Below, one piece after another: positions 10,906 through 20,691 of a stretch of DNA of 22,850 bases; position 1 is the stretch's first letter, and each line of letters begins with the position of its first letter. This DNA is from Nemertoderma westbladi (taxonomy: Eukaryota; Xenacoelomorpha; Nemertodermatida; Nemertodermatidae). A model generated the notes under the pieces. It was not told the DNA's origin and did not search any database. It saw nothing but the letters and a program-made list of their open reading frames with translations. Both the position numbers and the translations under genes were made by a program. The DNA is taken from positions 1 through 22,850 of the forward strand of contig JAUCBJ010005794.1 in assembly GCA_032718475.1 (NCBI GenBank), written 5' to 3'.

Positions 10906-11001
10906 CTGTTACACCGGTACTGCGGTTCTACAGTACACACACAGTACAGCAGTAGTACTGTAACTGTAGTAACCTGATTCAGTGATTACAACATTTACAT
11001 T

Positions 11002-11616
11002 ATGAATGATAATTCTTTAGTTACGACATTAAAAATTCTTATAATCGGCGAGAGCGGTGTTGGTAAATCGAGTTTGCTGCTGCGGTTCGTCGGTGACACC
11101 TTCGACGAACAGCAAGCGGCCACCATCGGAGTCGACTTCAAGGTGCGAACCCTAACGGTGGATGGAAATAAAGTGAAACTCGCGTTGTGGGACACAGCTG
11201 GTCAGGAGAGATTCCGGACACTAACGCCGAGTTACTATCGCGGCGCCCAAGGTGTAATCCTCGTATATGACGTCACATCCCGTGAGTCCTTCACGCAGCT
11301 AACTCATTGGTTGGAGGAGTTAGAAGTTTATACCTCGCGGGACGATATAGTTAAGATGGTAGTCGGGAATAAGATCGATAAAAAATCTCTAATCGCAGTG
11401 AGAAGGGATGAGGGTTTAGATTTCGCACGTCGGAACAGGTCGCTTTTCCTTGAGGTGTCCGCGAAGACGCGGGAGGGAGTTTTATTGGCCTTCGAGGAGT
11501 TGGTTGAGAAGATTATCCAAACTCCTGGACTGTGGGAGGCCGTAGATACTGGTATGAGTTTACGTGAAGGTAAGGGAGGGCAGGGGGCGTGCGGGGGATA
11601 CTGTTCACTACTGTAG
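11002..11616 (+). CDS. RAB18: Rab18 small GTPase, intronless
   Basis: The product is 204 residues, the usual Rab18 length. The start (MNDNSLVTTLKILIIGESG) aligns with the family N-terminus. The nucleotide-binding motifs are all present: P-loop GESGVGKS (16-23), switch I threonine T41 in AATIGVDF, WDTAGQE (63-69), NKID (123-126) and SAK (153-155). FEELVEKIIQTPGLWE and the tail ACGGYCSLL are Rab18 hallmarks. The single prenylatable cysteine (C201 in a CaaX-like CSLL end) anchors the protein to membranes. Rab18 cycles between GDP and GTP on ER and lipid droplets and is switched on by the Rab3GAP complex (established knowledge). There is no intron, which is unusual for animal Rab18, so it is either a functional retrocopy or an intron-poor lineage. 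No premature stops are seen. A Ginger-like element ends 84 bp upstream. Confidence 0.95.
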   Translation: MNDNSLVTTLKILIIGESGVGKSSLLLRFVGDTFDEQQAATIGVDFKVRTLTVDGNKVKLALWDTAGQERFRTLTPSYYRGAQGVILVYDVTSRESFTQLTHWLEELEVYTSRDDIVKMVVGNKIDKKSLIAVRRDEGLDFARRNRSLFLEVSAKTREGVLLAFEELVEKIIQTPGLWEAVDTGMSLREGKGGQGACGGYCSLL

Positions 11617-12330
11617 GAATCACGGAACACTATTTTACTGCCTACCTCCAGACATATACAATTTTTTTATGTTTGTCGATAACTTCTTCGTATTTCGCTT
11701 TTTGTTGTTAAGATTGGAATTTAGTATAAGAAATGAAACGTTTGGGTAACTATGAAAAATGGAGTCCCGACTGATTTTGCTTGTTTCTTAGTGCGAATAT
11801 GAATTGAGTTATTGAACAACACATATCGGTATCCGAGGTGCCCCCGTTACGCTATACCACACAAATACGCGATCTATCATACGTTACGTATATTTATATT
11901 CCTCCACCTTTTGTAATATTTATTTGGTTCCTGTTGCTAATAATTTACGCTGTTGTGCCGGTATATTCCTATATTAATTTTAATTAAGCAATTCGTCGTT
12001 ATTATTTTATTAGATTAGAAGAAACACTTTATATAAATTCCAAATATTAGTTAACATGTGTCCGCAATATGTAAAAATGTACAGATGGTTAAAATCTGAC
12101 AACCTTTACCGTCCAGGTTACTATAGGTATCGTTGATCGTTAGTTTGCCCCTTAGTTTACCGGCAACCTATTTTGCCTTCGCCGAAAGTTCGAAAGTATA
12201 TGAACTTTACATACGTACAGTAATATTGTGAAAACCCACCCCAATTCTGTTCGATTCAAGTTAATAATTTATTCATAATTTCGCGCCCTTACTGCAATAA
12301 TTATTGCGACTAAAAAAAATGGGATGTGAT
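11617..12330. other. Rab18 3' flank, no gene seen
   Basis: AT-rich, presumably including the Rab18 3' UTR. No AATAAA is clearly placed just after the stop. No coding or RNA feature could be supported. Confidence 0.6.
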
Positions 12331-12452
12331 GGGGGGGGGGGGGGGGGTGGGGGCAAATCCCATAGAACAGGTTTGGTTTTATTTTTTGGAAATAATCAGC
12401 TGTTATTTGCGTCGATTTTCCCCTGGAGATGGATGACTTGTTTGCGTCTAAA

Positions 12453-12481
<29 letters not shown>
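12331..12481 (-). repeat. Repeat with G17 and C28 ends (short copy of dispersed family)
   Basis: It starts with G17 (12331-12347) and ends with C28 (12454-12481). Its core, cagctgttatttgcgtcgatttt plus gcaaatcccata, matches the reverse complement of 19672-19906, with an internal deletion relative to that copy. The long open frame through it is only homopolymer Gly/Pro. Confidence 0.75.
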
Positions 12482-12483
<2 letters not shown>

Positions 12484-12855
12484 TTTGGATATATCTGTGT
12501 GGAGTTTATAAAGCCACTGGACACAGCCACTGCCACAACCAAATAATATAATTAAAGGAGCAGTTATTTCGATTCAACAAAGTCAAGTAATAAACCTAAA
12601 TAAGTATTGAAAGACCGATTAATGAAATCGAGAGAACTAAAAAATTTCAAGAGTATACTGTTTGTGTAATAAAAGCAATAAACTGAAATCCACAACTTAA
12701 TTTAATATAATAGATATCGGATTATATTGAAACAGTAATTTAAACTGAAATTCCTTGGGTAGAATTTCAGTTTTCAGCACTCGTGTTGACATCTAGCCCA
12801 ACCCAAGCTGTCATCCTTAAATAGTCGATAAATTGTAACCAAGGTGACTTTGGAA
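12482..12855. other. Intergenic, with an 11-bp-arm hairpin
   Basis: No gene seen. aaactgaaatt (12742-12752) is the perfect reverse complement of 12763-12773, with a 10-base loop. A similar aactgaaat occurs nearby at about 12680. Confidence 0.6.
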
Positions 12856-15800
12856 AAAGAGTGGAAGTGTTTACTGTGGAAGATCACCCATGGTGGTGAA
12901 CAGGCATTCCTTTAGGAAACAGAGTGGTAGGGTTTACTGTGGAAGATCACCCATGGTGGTGAACAGGCATTCCTTTAGGAAACAGAATGGAAGGGTTTAC
13001 TGTGGAAGATCACCCATGGTGGTGAACATGCATTCCTTTGGTAAACAGAGTGGTAGGGTTTACTGTGGAAGATTACCCCTGGTGGTGAACAGGCATTCCT
13101 TTAGGAAACATAGTGGAAGGGTTTACTGTGGAAGATCACCCATGGTGGTGAACAGCCATTCCTTTAGAAAACAGAGTGGTAGGGTTTACTGTGGAAGATT
13201 ACCCCTGGTGGTGAACAGGCATTCCTTTAGGAAACATAGTGGAATGGTTTACTGTGGAAGATCACCCATGGTGGTGAACAGACATTCCTTTAGGAAACAG
13301 AATGGAAGGGTTTACTGTGGAAGATCACCCATGGTGGTGAACATGCATTCCTTTGGTAAACAGAGTGGTAGGGTTTACTGTGGAAGATTACCCCTGGTGG
13401 TGAACAGGCATTCCTTTAGGAAACAGAGTGAAAGGGTTTACTGTGGAAGATCACCCATGGTGGTGAACAGGCATTCCTTTAGGAAACAGAATGGAAGGGT
13501 TTACTGTGGAAGATCACCCATGGTGGTGAACAGACATTCCTTTAGGAAACAGAATGGAAGGGTTTACTGTGGAAGATCACCCATGGTGGTGAACATGCAT
13601 TCCTTTGGTAAACAGAGTGGTAGGGTTTACTGTGGAAGATTACCCCTGGTGGTGAACATGCATTCCTTTGGTAAACAGAGTGGTAGGGTTTACTGTGGAA
13701 GATTACCCCTGGTGGTGAACAGGCATTCCTTTAGGAAACAGAGTGAAAGGGTTTACTGTGGAAGATCACCCATGGTGGTGAACAGGCATTCCTTTAGGAA
13801 ACAGAATGGAAGGGTTTACTGTGGAAGATCACCCATGGTGGTGAACAGACATTCCTTTAGGAAACAGAATGGAAGGGTTTACTGTGGAAGATCACCCATG
13901 GTGGTGAACATGCATTCCTTTGGTAAACAGAGTGGTAGGGTTTACTGTGGAAGATTACCCCTGGTGGTGAACAGGCATTCCTTTAGGAAACAGAGTGGTA
14001 GGGTTTACTGTGGAAGATCACCCATGGTGGTGAACAGGCATTCCTTTAGGAAACAGAATGGAAGGGTTTACTGTGGAAGATCACCCATGGTGGTGAACAT
14101 GCATTCCTTTGGTAAACAGAGTGGTAGGGTTTACTGTGGAAGATTACCCCTGGTGGTGAACAGGCATTCCTTTAGGAAACAGAGTGAAAGGGTTTACTGT
14201 GGAAGATCACCCATGGTGGTGAACAGGCATTCCTTTAGGAAACAGAATGGAAGGGTTTACTGTGGAAGATCACCCATGGTGGTGAACAGACATTCCTTTA
14301 GGAAACAGAATGGAAGGGTTTACTGTGGAAGATCACCCATGGTGGTGAACATGCATTCCTTTGGTAAACAGAGTGGTAGGGTTTACTGTGGAAGATTACC
14401 CCTGGTGGTGAACAGGCATTCCTTTAGGAAACAGAGTGGAATGGTTTACTGTGGAAGATCACCCATGGTGGTGAACAGGCATTCCTTTAGGAAACAGAAT
14501 GGAAGGGTTTACTGTGGAAGATCACCCATGGTGGTGAACAGGCATTCCTTTAGGAAACAGAGTGGACTAGTTTACTGTGGAAGATCACCCATGGTGGTGA
14601 ACATGCATTCCTTTGGTAAACAGAGTGGAATGGTTTACTGTGGAAGATTACCCATGGTGGTGAACAGGCATTCCTTTAGGAAACAGAGTGGAATGGTTTA
14701 ATGTGGAAGATCACCCATGGTGGTGAACAGGCATTCCTTTAGGAAACAGAGTGGAATGGTGTACTGTGGAAGATCACCCATGGTGGTGAACAGACATTCC
14801 TTTAGGAAAGAGAATGGAAGGGTTTACTGTGGAAGATCACCCATGGTGGTGAACATGCATTCCTTTGGTAAACAGAGTGGAAGGGTTTACTGTGGAAGAT
14901 TACCCATGGTGGTGAACAGGCATTCCTTTAGGAAACAGAGTGGAGTGGTTTACTGTGGAAGATCACCCATGGTGGTGAACAGGCATTCCTTTGGTAAACA
15001 GAGTGGTAGGGTTTACTGTGGAAGATTACCCCTGGTGGTGAACAGGCATTCCTTTAGGAAACAGAGTGAAAGGGTTTACTGTGGAAGATCACCCATGGTG
15101 GTGAACAGGCATTCCTTTAGGAAACAGAATGGAAGGGTTTACTGTGGAAGATCACCCATGGTGGTGAACAGACATTCCTTTAGGAAACAGAATGGAAGGG
15201 TTTACTGTGGAAGATCACCTATAGTGGTGAACAGGCTTTCCTTTAGGAAACAGAGTGGTAGGGTTTATTGTGGAAGATCACCCATGGTGGTGAACAGCCA
15301 TTCCTTTAGGAAACAGAATGGAAGGGTTTACTGTGGAAGATCACCCATGGTGGTGAACAGACATTCCTTTAGGAAACAGAATGGAAGGGTTTACTGTGGA
15401 AGATCACCCATGGTGGTGAACAGGCATTCCTTTAGGAAACAGAGTGGACTAGTTTACTGTGGAAGATCACCCATGGTGGTGAACATGCATTCCTTTGGTA
15501 AACAGAGTGGAATGGTTTACTGTGGAAGATTACCCATGGTGGTGAACAGGCATTCCTTTAGGAAACAGAGTGGAATGGTTTAATGTGGAAGATCACCCAT
15601 GGTGGTGAACAGGCATTCCTTTAGGAAACAGAGTGGAATGGTGTACTGTGGAAGATCACCCATGGTGGTGAACAGACATTCCTTTAGGAAAGAGAATGGA
15701 AGGGTTTACTGTGGAAGATCACCCATGGTGGTGAACATGCATTCCTTTGGTAAACAGAGTGGAAGGGTTTACTGTGGAAGATTACCCATGGTGGTGAACA

Positions 15801-17007
15801 GGCATTCCTTTAGGAAACAGAGTGGAGTGGTTTACTGTGGAAGATCACCCATGGTGGTGAACAGGCATTCCTTTAGGAAACAGAGTGGAATGGTTTACTG
15901 TGGAAGATCACCCATGGCGGTGAACAGGCATTCCTTTAGGAAACAGAATGGAGGGGTTTACTGTGGAAGATCACCCATGGTGGTGGGCAGGCATTCCTTT
16001 AGGAAACCAGAGTGGAAGGGTTTACTGTGGAAGATCACCCATGGTGGTGAACAGGCATTCCTTTAAGAAACAGAATGGAAGGGTTTACTGTGGAAGATCA
16101 CCTATAGTGGTGAACAGGCTTTCCTTTAGGAAACAGAGTGGTAGGGTTTATTGTGGAAGATCACCCATGGTGGTGAACAGCCATTCCTTTAGGAAACAGA
16201 GTGGAATGGTTTACTGTGGAAGATCACCCATGGTGGTGAACAGGCATTCCTTTAGGAAACAGAATGGAGGGGTTTACTGTGGAAAATCACCCATGGTGGT
16301 GGGCAGGCATTCCTTTAGGAAACCAGAGTGGAAGGGTTTACTGTGGAAGATCACCCATGGTGGTGAACAGGCATTCCTTTAAGAAACAGAATGGAAGGGT
16401 TTACTGTGGAAGATCACCTATAGTGGTGAACAGGCTTTCCTTTAGGAAACAGAGTGGTAGGGTTTATTGTGGAAGATCACCCATGGTGGTGAACAGGCAT
16501 TCCTTTAGGAAACAGAGTGGAATGGTTTACTGTGGAAGATCACCCATGGCGGTGAACAGGCATTCCTTTAGGAAACAGAATGGAGGGGTTTACTGTGGAA
16601 GATCACCCATGGTGGTGGCAGGCATTCCTTTAAGAAACAGAATGGAAGGGTTTACTGTGGAAGATCACCTATAGTGGTGAACAGGCTTTCCTTTAGGAAA
16701 CAGAGTGGTAGGGTTTATTGTGGAAGATCACCCATGGTGGTGAACAGGCATTCCTTTAGGAAACAGAGTGGAAGGGTTTACTGTGGAAGATTATCCATGG
16801 TGGTGAACAGTCATTCCTTTAGGAAACAGAGTGGAAGGGTTTACTGTGGAAGATCACCCATGGTGGTGAACAGGCATTCCTTTAGGAAACAGAGTGGAAG
16901 GGTTTACTGTGGAAGATTATCCATGGTGGTGAACAGTCATTCCTTTAGGAAACAGAGTGGACGGGTTTACTGTGGAAGATCACCCATGGTGGTGGACAGG
17001 CATTCCT
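12856..17007. repeat. 63-bp minisatellite, about 66 units
   Basis: Tandem units of the form ccatggtggtgaacaggcat / tcctttaggaaacagagtgg / tagggtttactgtggaagatcac repeat for 4.15 kb. Because 63 is a multiple of three, one plus-strand frame stays open for long runs (from 12848 to a TAA at 14701, then onward). It encodes 21-residue units such as RHSFRKQSGRVYCGR. Variants are arranged in higher-order blocks: the gactagt variant, a TTTAATG stop variant and a gaaagagaatgg variant each recur 882 bp apart (14 units). Near 15985-16620 a block of about 315 bp (five units) is repeated, with single-base indels that break the frame. I see no sign of a gene around it. Confidence 0.97.
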
Positions 17008-17153
17008 TGGCTTGAGCCTAAAATATTATCACATTCAATAAGTTAGGTTGTTAGTAATTTTGGATTAATGTGGCATGTTAAAAGTTTGTTATTAAATGTT
17101 TGGTTAATCGTGAAACGATTTGCTTTTGAGGTACTTTGTAGTGTTGAGAACTG

Positions 17154-17326
17154 AATCAATTTTGACTAATTTCAGTTACAGTTACAGTTTCAGTATTCAA
17201 AGTTTTGCATTTCAGTTACAGTTACAGTTTCAGTATTACAAAGTGTAACATTTCAGTTACAGTTACAGTTTCAGTATTACAATATTGAGCATTTCAGTTT
17301 CAGTTACAGTTTCAGTTATAGATTCA
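17154..17326 (+). repeat. Left (CAGTTA/CAGTTT)n subterminal array
   Basis: Units of about 55 bp such as ttcagttacagttacagttt followed by cagtattcaaag-type spacers. Confidence 0.88.
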
Positions 17327-17600
17327 ATATATATGATCTCACGTAGTAAGCAGTCATCTGAAACTAAAAATGAGGCACTTTAATATATTACTGTTATATA
17401 CGCTAATATTAATGTTCATTACGAAACGTCCTCTTTCTAGAGAGGTAGTTGTTGTAGGAAAGTTGGACTCACGCTATGGTAATATTTTGTAACTAATATA
17501 CTGATAGTATGTAATGAAAGTGGCACGTCACAAGATCACACTAAAGGCACCCACATTTTACTGTACATCTTGTTTCAGTGCTTGTACAGTACTGTTATCA

Positions 17601-17723
17601 TTTATTGTTTTGGTTATAAAAGCCATGCTTCTGAATCCTGCTCATTTTCCTTAATTCGTAATTTGTTTTAGTATTCATATATTTATTGTTTTGGTTAGAC
17701 CCACCTCGATAAGCTGCTCCTTT
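17601..17723 (+). repeat. Two adjacent dispersed family fragments
   Basis: tttattgttttggttataaa ... cctgctc (17601-17643) and tttattgttttggttag ... gctgctccttt (17682-17723) repeat the same motif pair about 80 bp apart. Confidence 0.6.
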
Positions 17724-18131
17724 CACTTTTAAGTTTAATTTTGTAATTTATAATGGTAAACTTGATCAAAATTTATTTTCCAGTGTGCCTCTAGTGTGAT
17801 TGTGATATTAATAGTACCGGTAAAAACATTAATAATTCATAATGTAAAATATATATCCGTTAATATCCCTCTATCATTAGGCCTAACTTTTCTTTGTTTA
17901 TCTAAAACATTTACATTTAATATGAAGCAAAAGTGGTGATAAGGCTGATAATAGTCTAATAGTTGAGACAGATAAACATAGACTTTATGCTACTGTAGAT
18001 CTTCGTTCACTAACTTGATTCGCCAAATAAATCACATTTGAGCTACGTGGACAATAGGTCTTTTTGACCATTGACTTCTTTATTCCAACATATGGAGCTT
18101 AGTAAAAAAAGTAAAAATAAATAAAAAAATA

Positions 18132-18172
18132 AATAAAAAAAGACCTAGTTTACTAATAGGTCTTTTTTTATT
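18132..18172. repeat. 16-bp perfect hairpin in the hAT-like interior
   Basis: aataaaaaaagaccta (18132-18147) and its exact reverse complement (18157-18172) flank a 9-base loop. A third taggtcttttt copy lies near 18056. No function can be assigned. Confidence 0.8.
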
Positions 18173-18330
18173 GTGTAATATGATGGTTTTGTTCAGAAGT
18201 GGAAAAAATGAGATTGTTTTTTATAACAATGTTTTAAAAATGATACCTATGGTAACCACTGTTATTCATTTAATAAACTATACTCTATACTATTACAATA
18301 CTGTTTTAAATGCTTATTTATATTAATTGT

Positions 18331-18518
18331 GTGATTGAGAACTGAATCGGATTTTGTTAATTTCAGTTTCAGTTACAGTATTCAAAATTCGTAATTACAG
18401 TTTCAGTTACAGTTACAGTATTCAAAATTCGCAATTACAGTTACAGTTATAGTTACAGTATCAAAAAAATCATCAAAATCATTCAGTTACAGTTGCAGTT
18501 ACAGTATAATTACAGTTA
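18331..18518 (+). repeat. Right (CAGTTA)n subterminal array, starts with a second copy of the left tip
   Basis: It begins ttgagaactgaatc, a direct copy of the left tip, and then has the same hexamer array in the same orientation. The segment 18334-18533 thus looks like a compact element with both ends of its own. Confidence 0.85.
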
Positions 18519-18541
18519 CAGTTCTCAACACTAGTACTTTG

Positions 18542-19671
18542 TAAACATTAATAAAAATATCGGTAATAATAATACCGATTATACTGTTACTCTACTAAGA
18601 CTATGATTATATTTATTAGTATATTTGTTTCATTTAATTATACTGTTTACTATTTTATTCTCTCCCAACCCTAGGGGAATATTTTACTGTATCCATCCAT
18701 TTACCCCATGGTGTGTATACTGTATATAATAATATTATTATAATAATTCCGATTTCGCTTACATTTTCGGAGAACCCACAAAATCACAAAATAGATTCTT
18801 TCTATAAATATTGTATTTTTATTATCCATCGCCATGTCAATGTTTTTATTGGCTTTACTACAACTTACTATCAACTTTTAACGTAATTATTATTCATTGT
18901 AATTCAATTTATAACTAATTAGATTTATCGTAGTCGTTTACCATTCGAATAATTAAAAGTTAATGTGTTTTATATAAAGTCCCAGTTTATTTATTGTACA
19001 ACTAGGCCCAACTGCTACTACTGTATAGGCCTACTATTTATGGTGGTTATGGTTTAATATAAACATCATTTTACAAAAGAACCATGTGAATGAATATATC
19101 TGCTTGTTTATATTATATTATTTATCAAATTGTAATATTACTAGACCAAAAACTGCGAAATTTCCAATAAGATTCTAACTGCAGTACAATTTATTGAGCA
19201 AAATGTTTAGTTAATTATCTATTAAGTTGTAACGAACCGCGATATTTTGTCTGCGGTGAGTTTATTTCAGCTACTACATGAATGAGCGCCGAGTGGCGAC
19301 AGAAATATAAACTCTTCCGACCTCAATCGCGACAGGTCCGTTCTAAACCGTCTACATGTCCATTGTCCACTATAGTTGGTTAATTAAATATTAACTACGG
19401 TATATAATGACGTCATTGTTCATAAAATACCACTTTAAAGCTTTACGAATTAACGTTTGTGAATAATATTGATAATTAATTATTTTGTTCCGATGTGTAG
19501 GATATTAGGATATTGGATAAGGGATACTTGGTAATGTTTTTGATAAATGCATGCATTCAAATACGTGTGTTATATGACTTACTGAATAATAATCCAAAAT
19601 TAAATTGCATTAAATTAATTACATAAAGTTGTTGAGTAACTAATGATATTCAAAAAACAGAAAAACCAGAT
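18542..19671. other. AT-rich intergenic DNA
   Basis: No gene seen. The only structure noted is an imperfect inverted repeat at about 19257-19315: gagtttatttc against gaaatataaactc around cgccgagtggcg. Confidence 0.6.
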
Positions 19672-19906
19672 AGGGAGGGGGAGGTGGACTTTCTTCGCAA
19701 TAAAAATTCGGACCTCTCCAGTGGAAAATCGACGCAAATAACAGCTGCTTATTCCCAAAAATTAAAATGTAACTTGATCTCTTGACTTTTATTTATTGTT
19801 TTGTTTGGTTAGAATATTTAACGTGTCACACTGTGAGTTGCTCCTGTGACCTGACGGGATATTAATTCGCCGATATGGGATTTGCGTCAAGTCCCCTCCC
19901 CTCCCT
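19672..19906 (+). repeat. Dispersed MITE-like repeat, long copy with purine/pyrimidine ends
   Basis: It begins agggagggggagg and ends cccctcccctccct, an imperfect terminal inverted repeat. Inside are cgacgcaaataacagctg (shared with 12331-12481 in reverse), tttattgttttgtttggttag ... ttgctcc (the dispersed motif) and ttaattcgccgatatgggat (shared with 22236-22260). This is the most complete family member in the window. Confidence 0.72.
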
Positions 19907-20691
19907 GCCTCCAGAAAAAGCACTTTCAGTCACTAGTTTCCAGGTTTTACCGAAATGCCAGCGAGTTAAATAAAACAGTAAAAAGAGAAACACATACTGC
20001 AGTACTGCTCCAGTCCACTATTAATTATAGCGGGCACTAGGGCAGTTTTAATATTTTCAACTTATGCTATTGAACCTGTCTAATCAGTCTATCTCATATA
20101 TTTTGGTATAAATTGGGGGTTGGTTCTTGGTTGAACTGGTAATGCAACTGTAAAAACAATATTTTAATATAATTTTGTTCAGACATGGAAAAAAAGGGGG
20201 ACGGGGACTTGTAACGTAACTATTTAGCTATTAGAGCTTCAAACCCTTCAGTTTTGTTTCTTCGTTAATTAATTTAATTTTAATTATTAATTTTACGGCA
20301 ATTCTCGGTAAATTTAAAACTGCTTCATTAAATTCGGAATCTGCAAAATAACCAACCAATAAAAAGGTTCTTCCAATTACGGAGGCGGTAAATTTGAATA
20401 GGTTTATACGCCAAGTTTACTGTGTGGTGTACCGGCACACTGTACAAATCAATCATACTATCATACCACAGTACCATGGCATATCTAAAGGTACCGGTTC
20501 CTATATCCTTACATTACAAGTCTCCATGAAGTATCATAAAATATATTTAGTATTATTTGCCGGATTGTAGTAATTGAAGTAGTGCTGTAGTAAAGGATAG
20601 CTCAGAAAGCCGAAACGCAGAGTATCCTATATATATACCGGTAGTAAAAAATATCGGTGTTTCATACTGTCATATAGCCTATATATTTTAA
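19907..20691. other. CRYZ upstream region, no gene seen
   Basis: AT-rich. A tatatatata stretch near 20630 lies about 60 bp before the CRYZ start and could be a core promoter element, but the evidence is thin. Confidence 0.45.

Larger units (their letters stand above)
9844..10913. mobile_element. Ginger-like DNA transposon, 1070 bp, degenerate
   Basis: The element begins TGTAACAGCGGATTC and ends with its reverse complement (10899-10913). It is flanked by CCGG on both sides (9840-9843, 10914-10917), within an apparent GTACCGGTAC target. A TGTNR end with a 4-bp duplication fits the Ginger superfamily (integrase-bearing DNA transposons), as does the minus-strand integrase-like fragment inside. 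Both ends carry arrays of palindromic repeats. No full-length transposase remains, so it is non-autonomous. Because the target is palindromic, a TA or GTAC duplication with a longer TIR cannot be excluded. Confidence 0.68.
17139..18533. mobile_element. hAT-like non-autonomous transposon, 1395 bp
   Basis: The inverted ends TAGTGTTGAGAACTG (17139-17153) and CAGTTCTCAACACTA (18519-18533) match perfectly. They are flanked by the 8-bp duplication gtactttg (17131-17138 and 18534-18541). A TAGNG-type tip and an 8-bp duplication define the hAT superfamily. Both ends carry CAGTTA/CAGTTT arrays. The interior has no transposase. It holds two fragments of a dispersed repeat family (17601-17650 and 17682-17723) and a strong hairpin. 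Confidence 0.82.

Noticed and set aside
12856-17007. CRISPR-like array
   Set aside because: The units are contiguous with no unique spacers, and the context is eukaryotic.
12890-17015. Long plus-strand open frames in the minisatellite as protein genes
   Set aside because: They consist only of the 63-bp unit, have no unique flanking coding sequence, restart at stops made by repeat variants, and change frame at single-base indels. They are kept as a repeat with a finding on its coding phase.
18516-18536. Helitron 3' end (CTAG after ctcaaca)
   Set aside because: There is no hairpin in the right place, and the inverted ends with an 8-bp duplication point to hAT instead.
20595-20632. Hammerhead-like gccgaaacgc near CRYZ
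   Set aside because: It lacks CTGATGA and a cleavage triplet. Only ggata/tatcc pairing is present.
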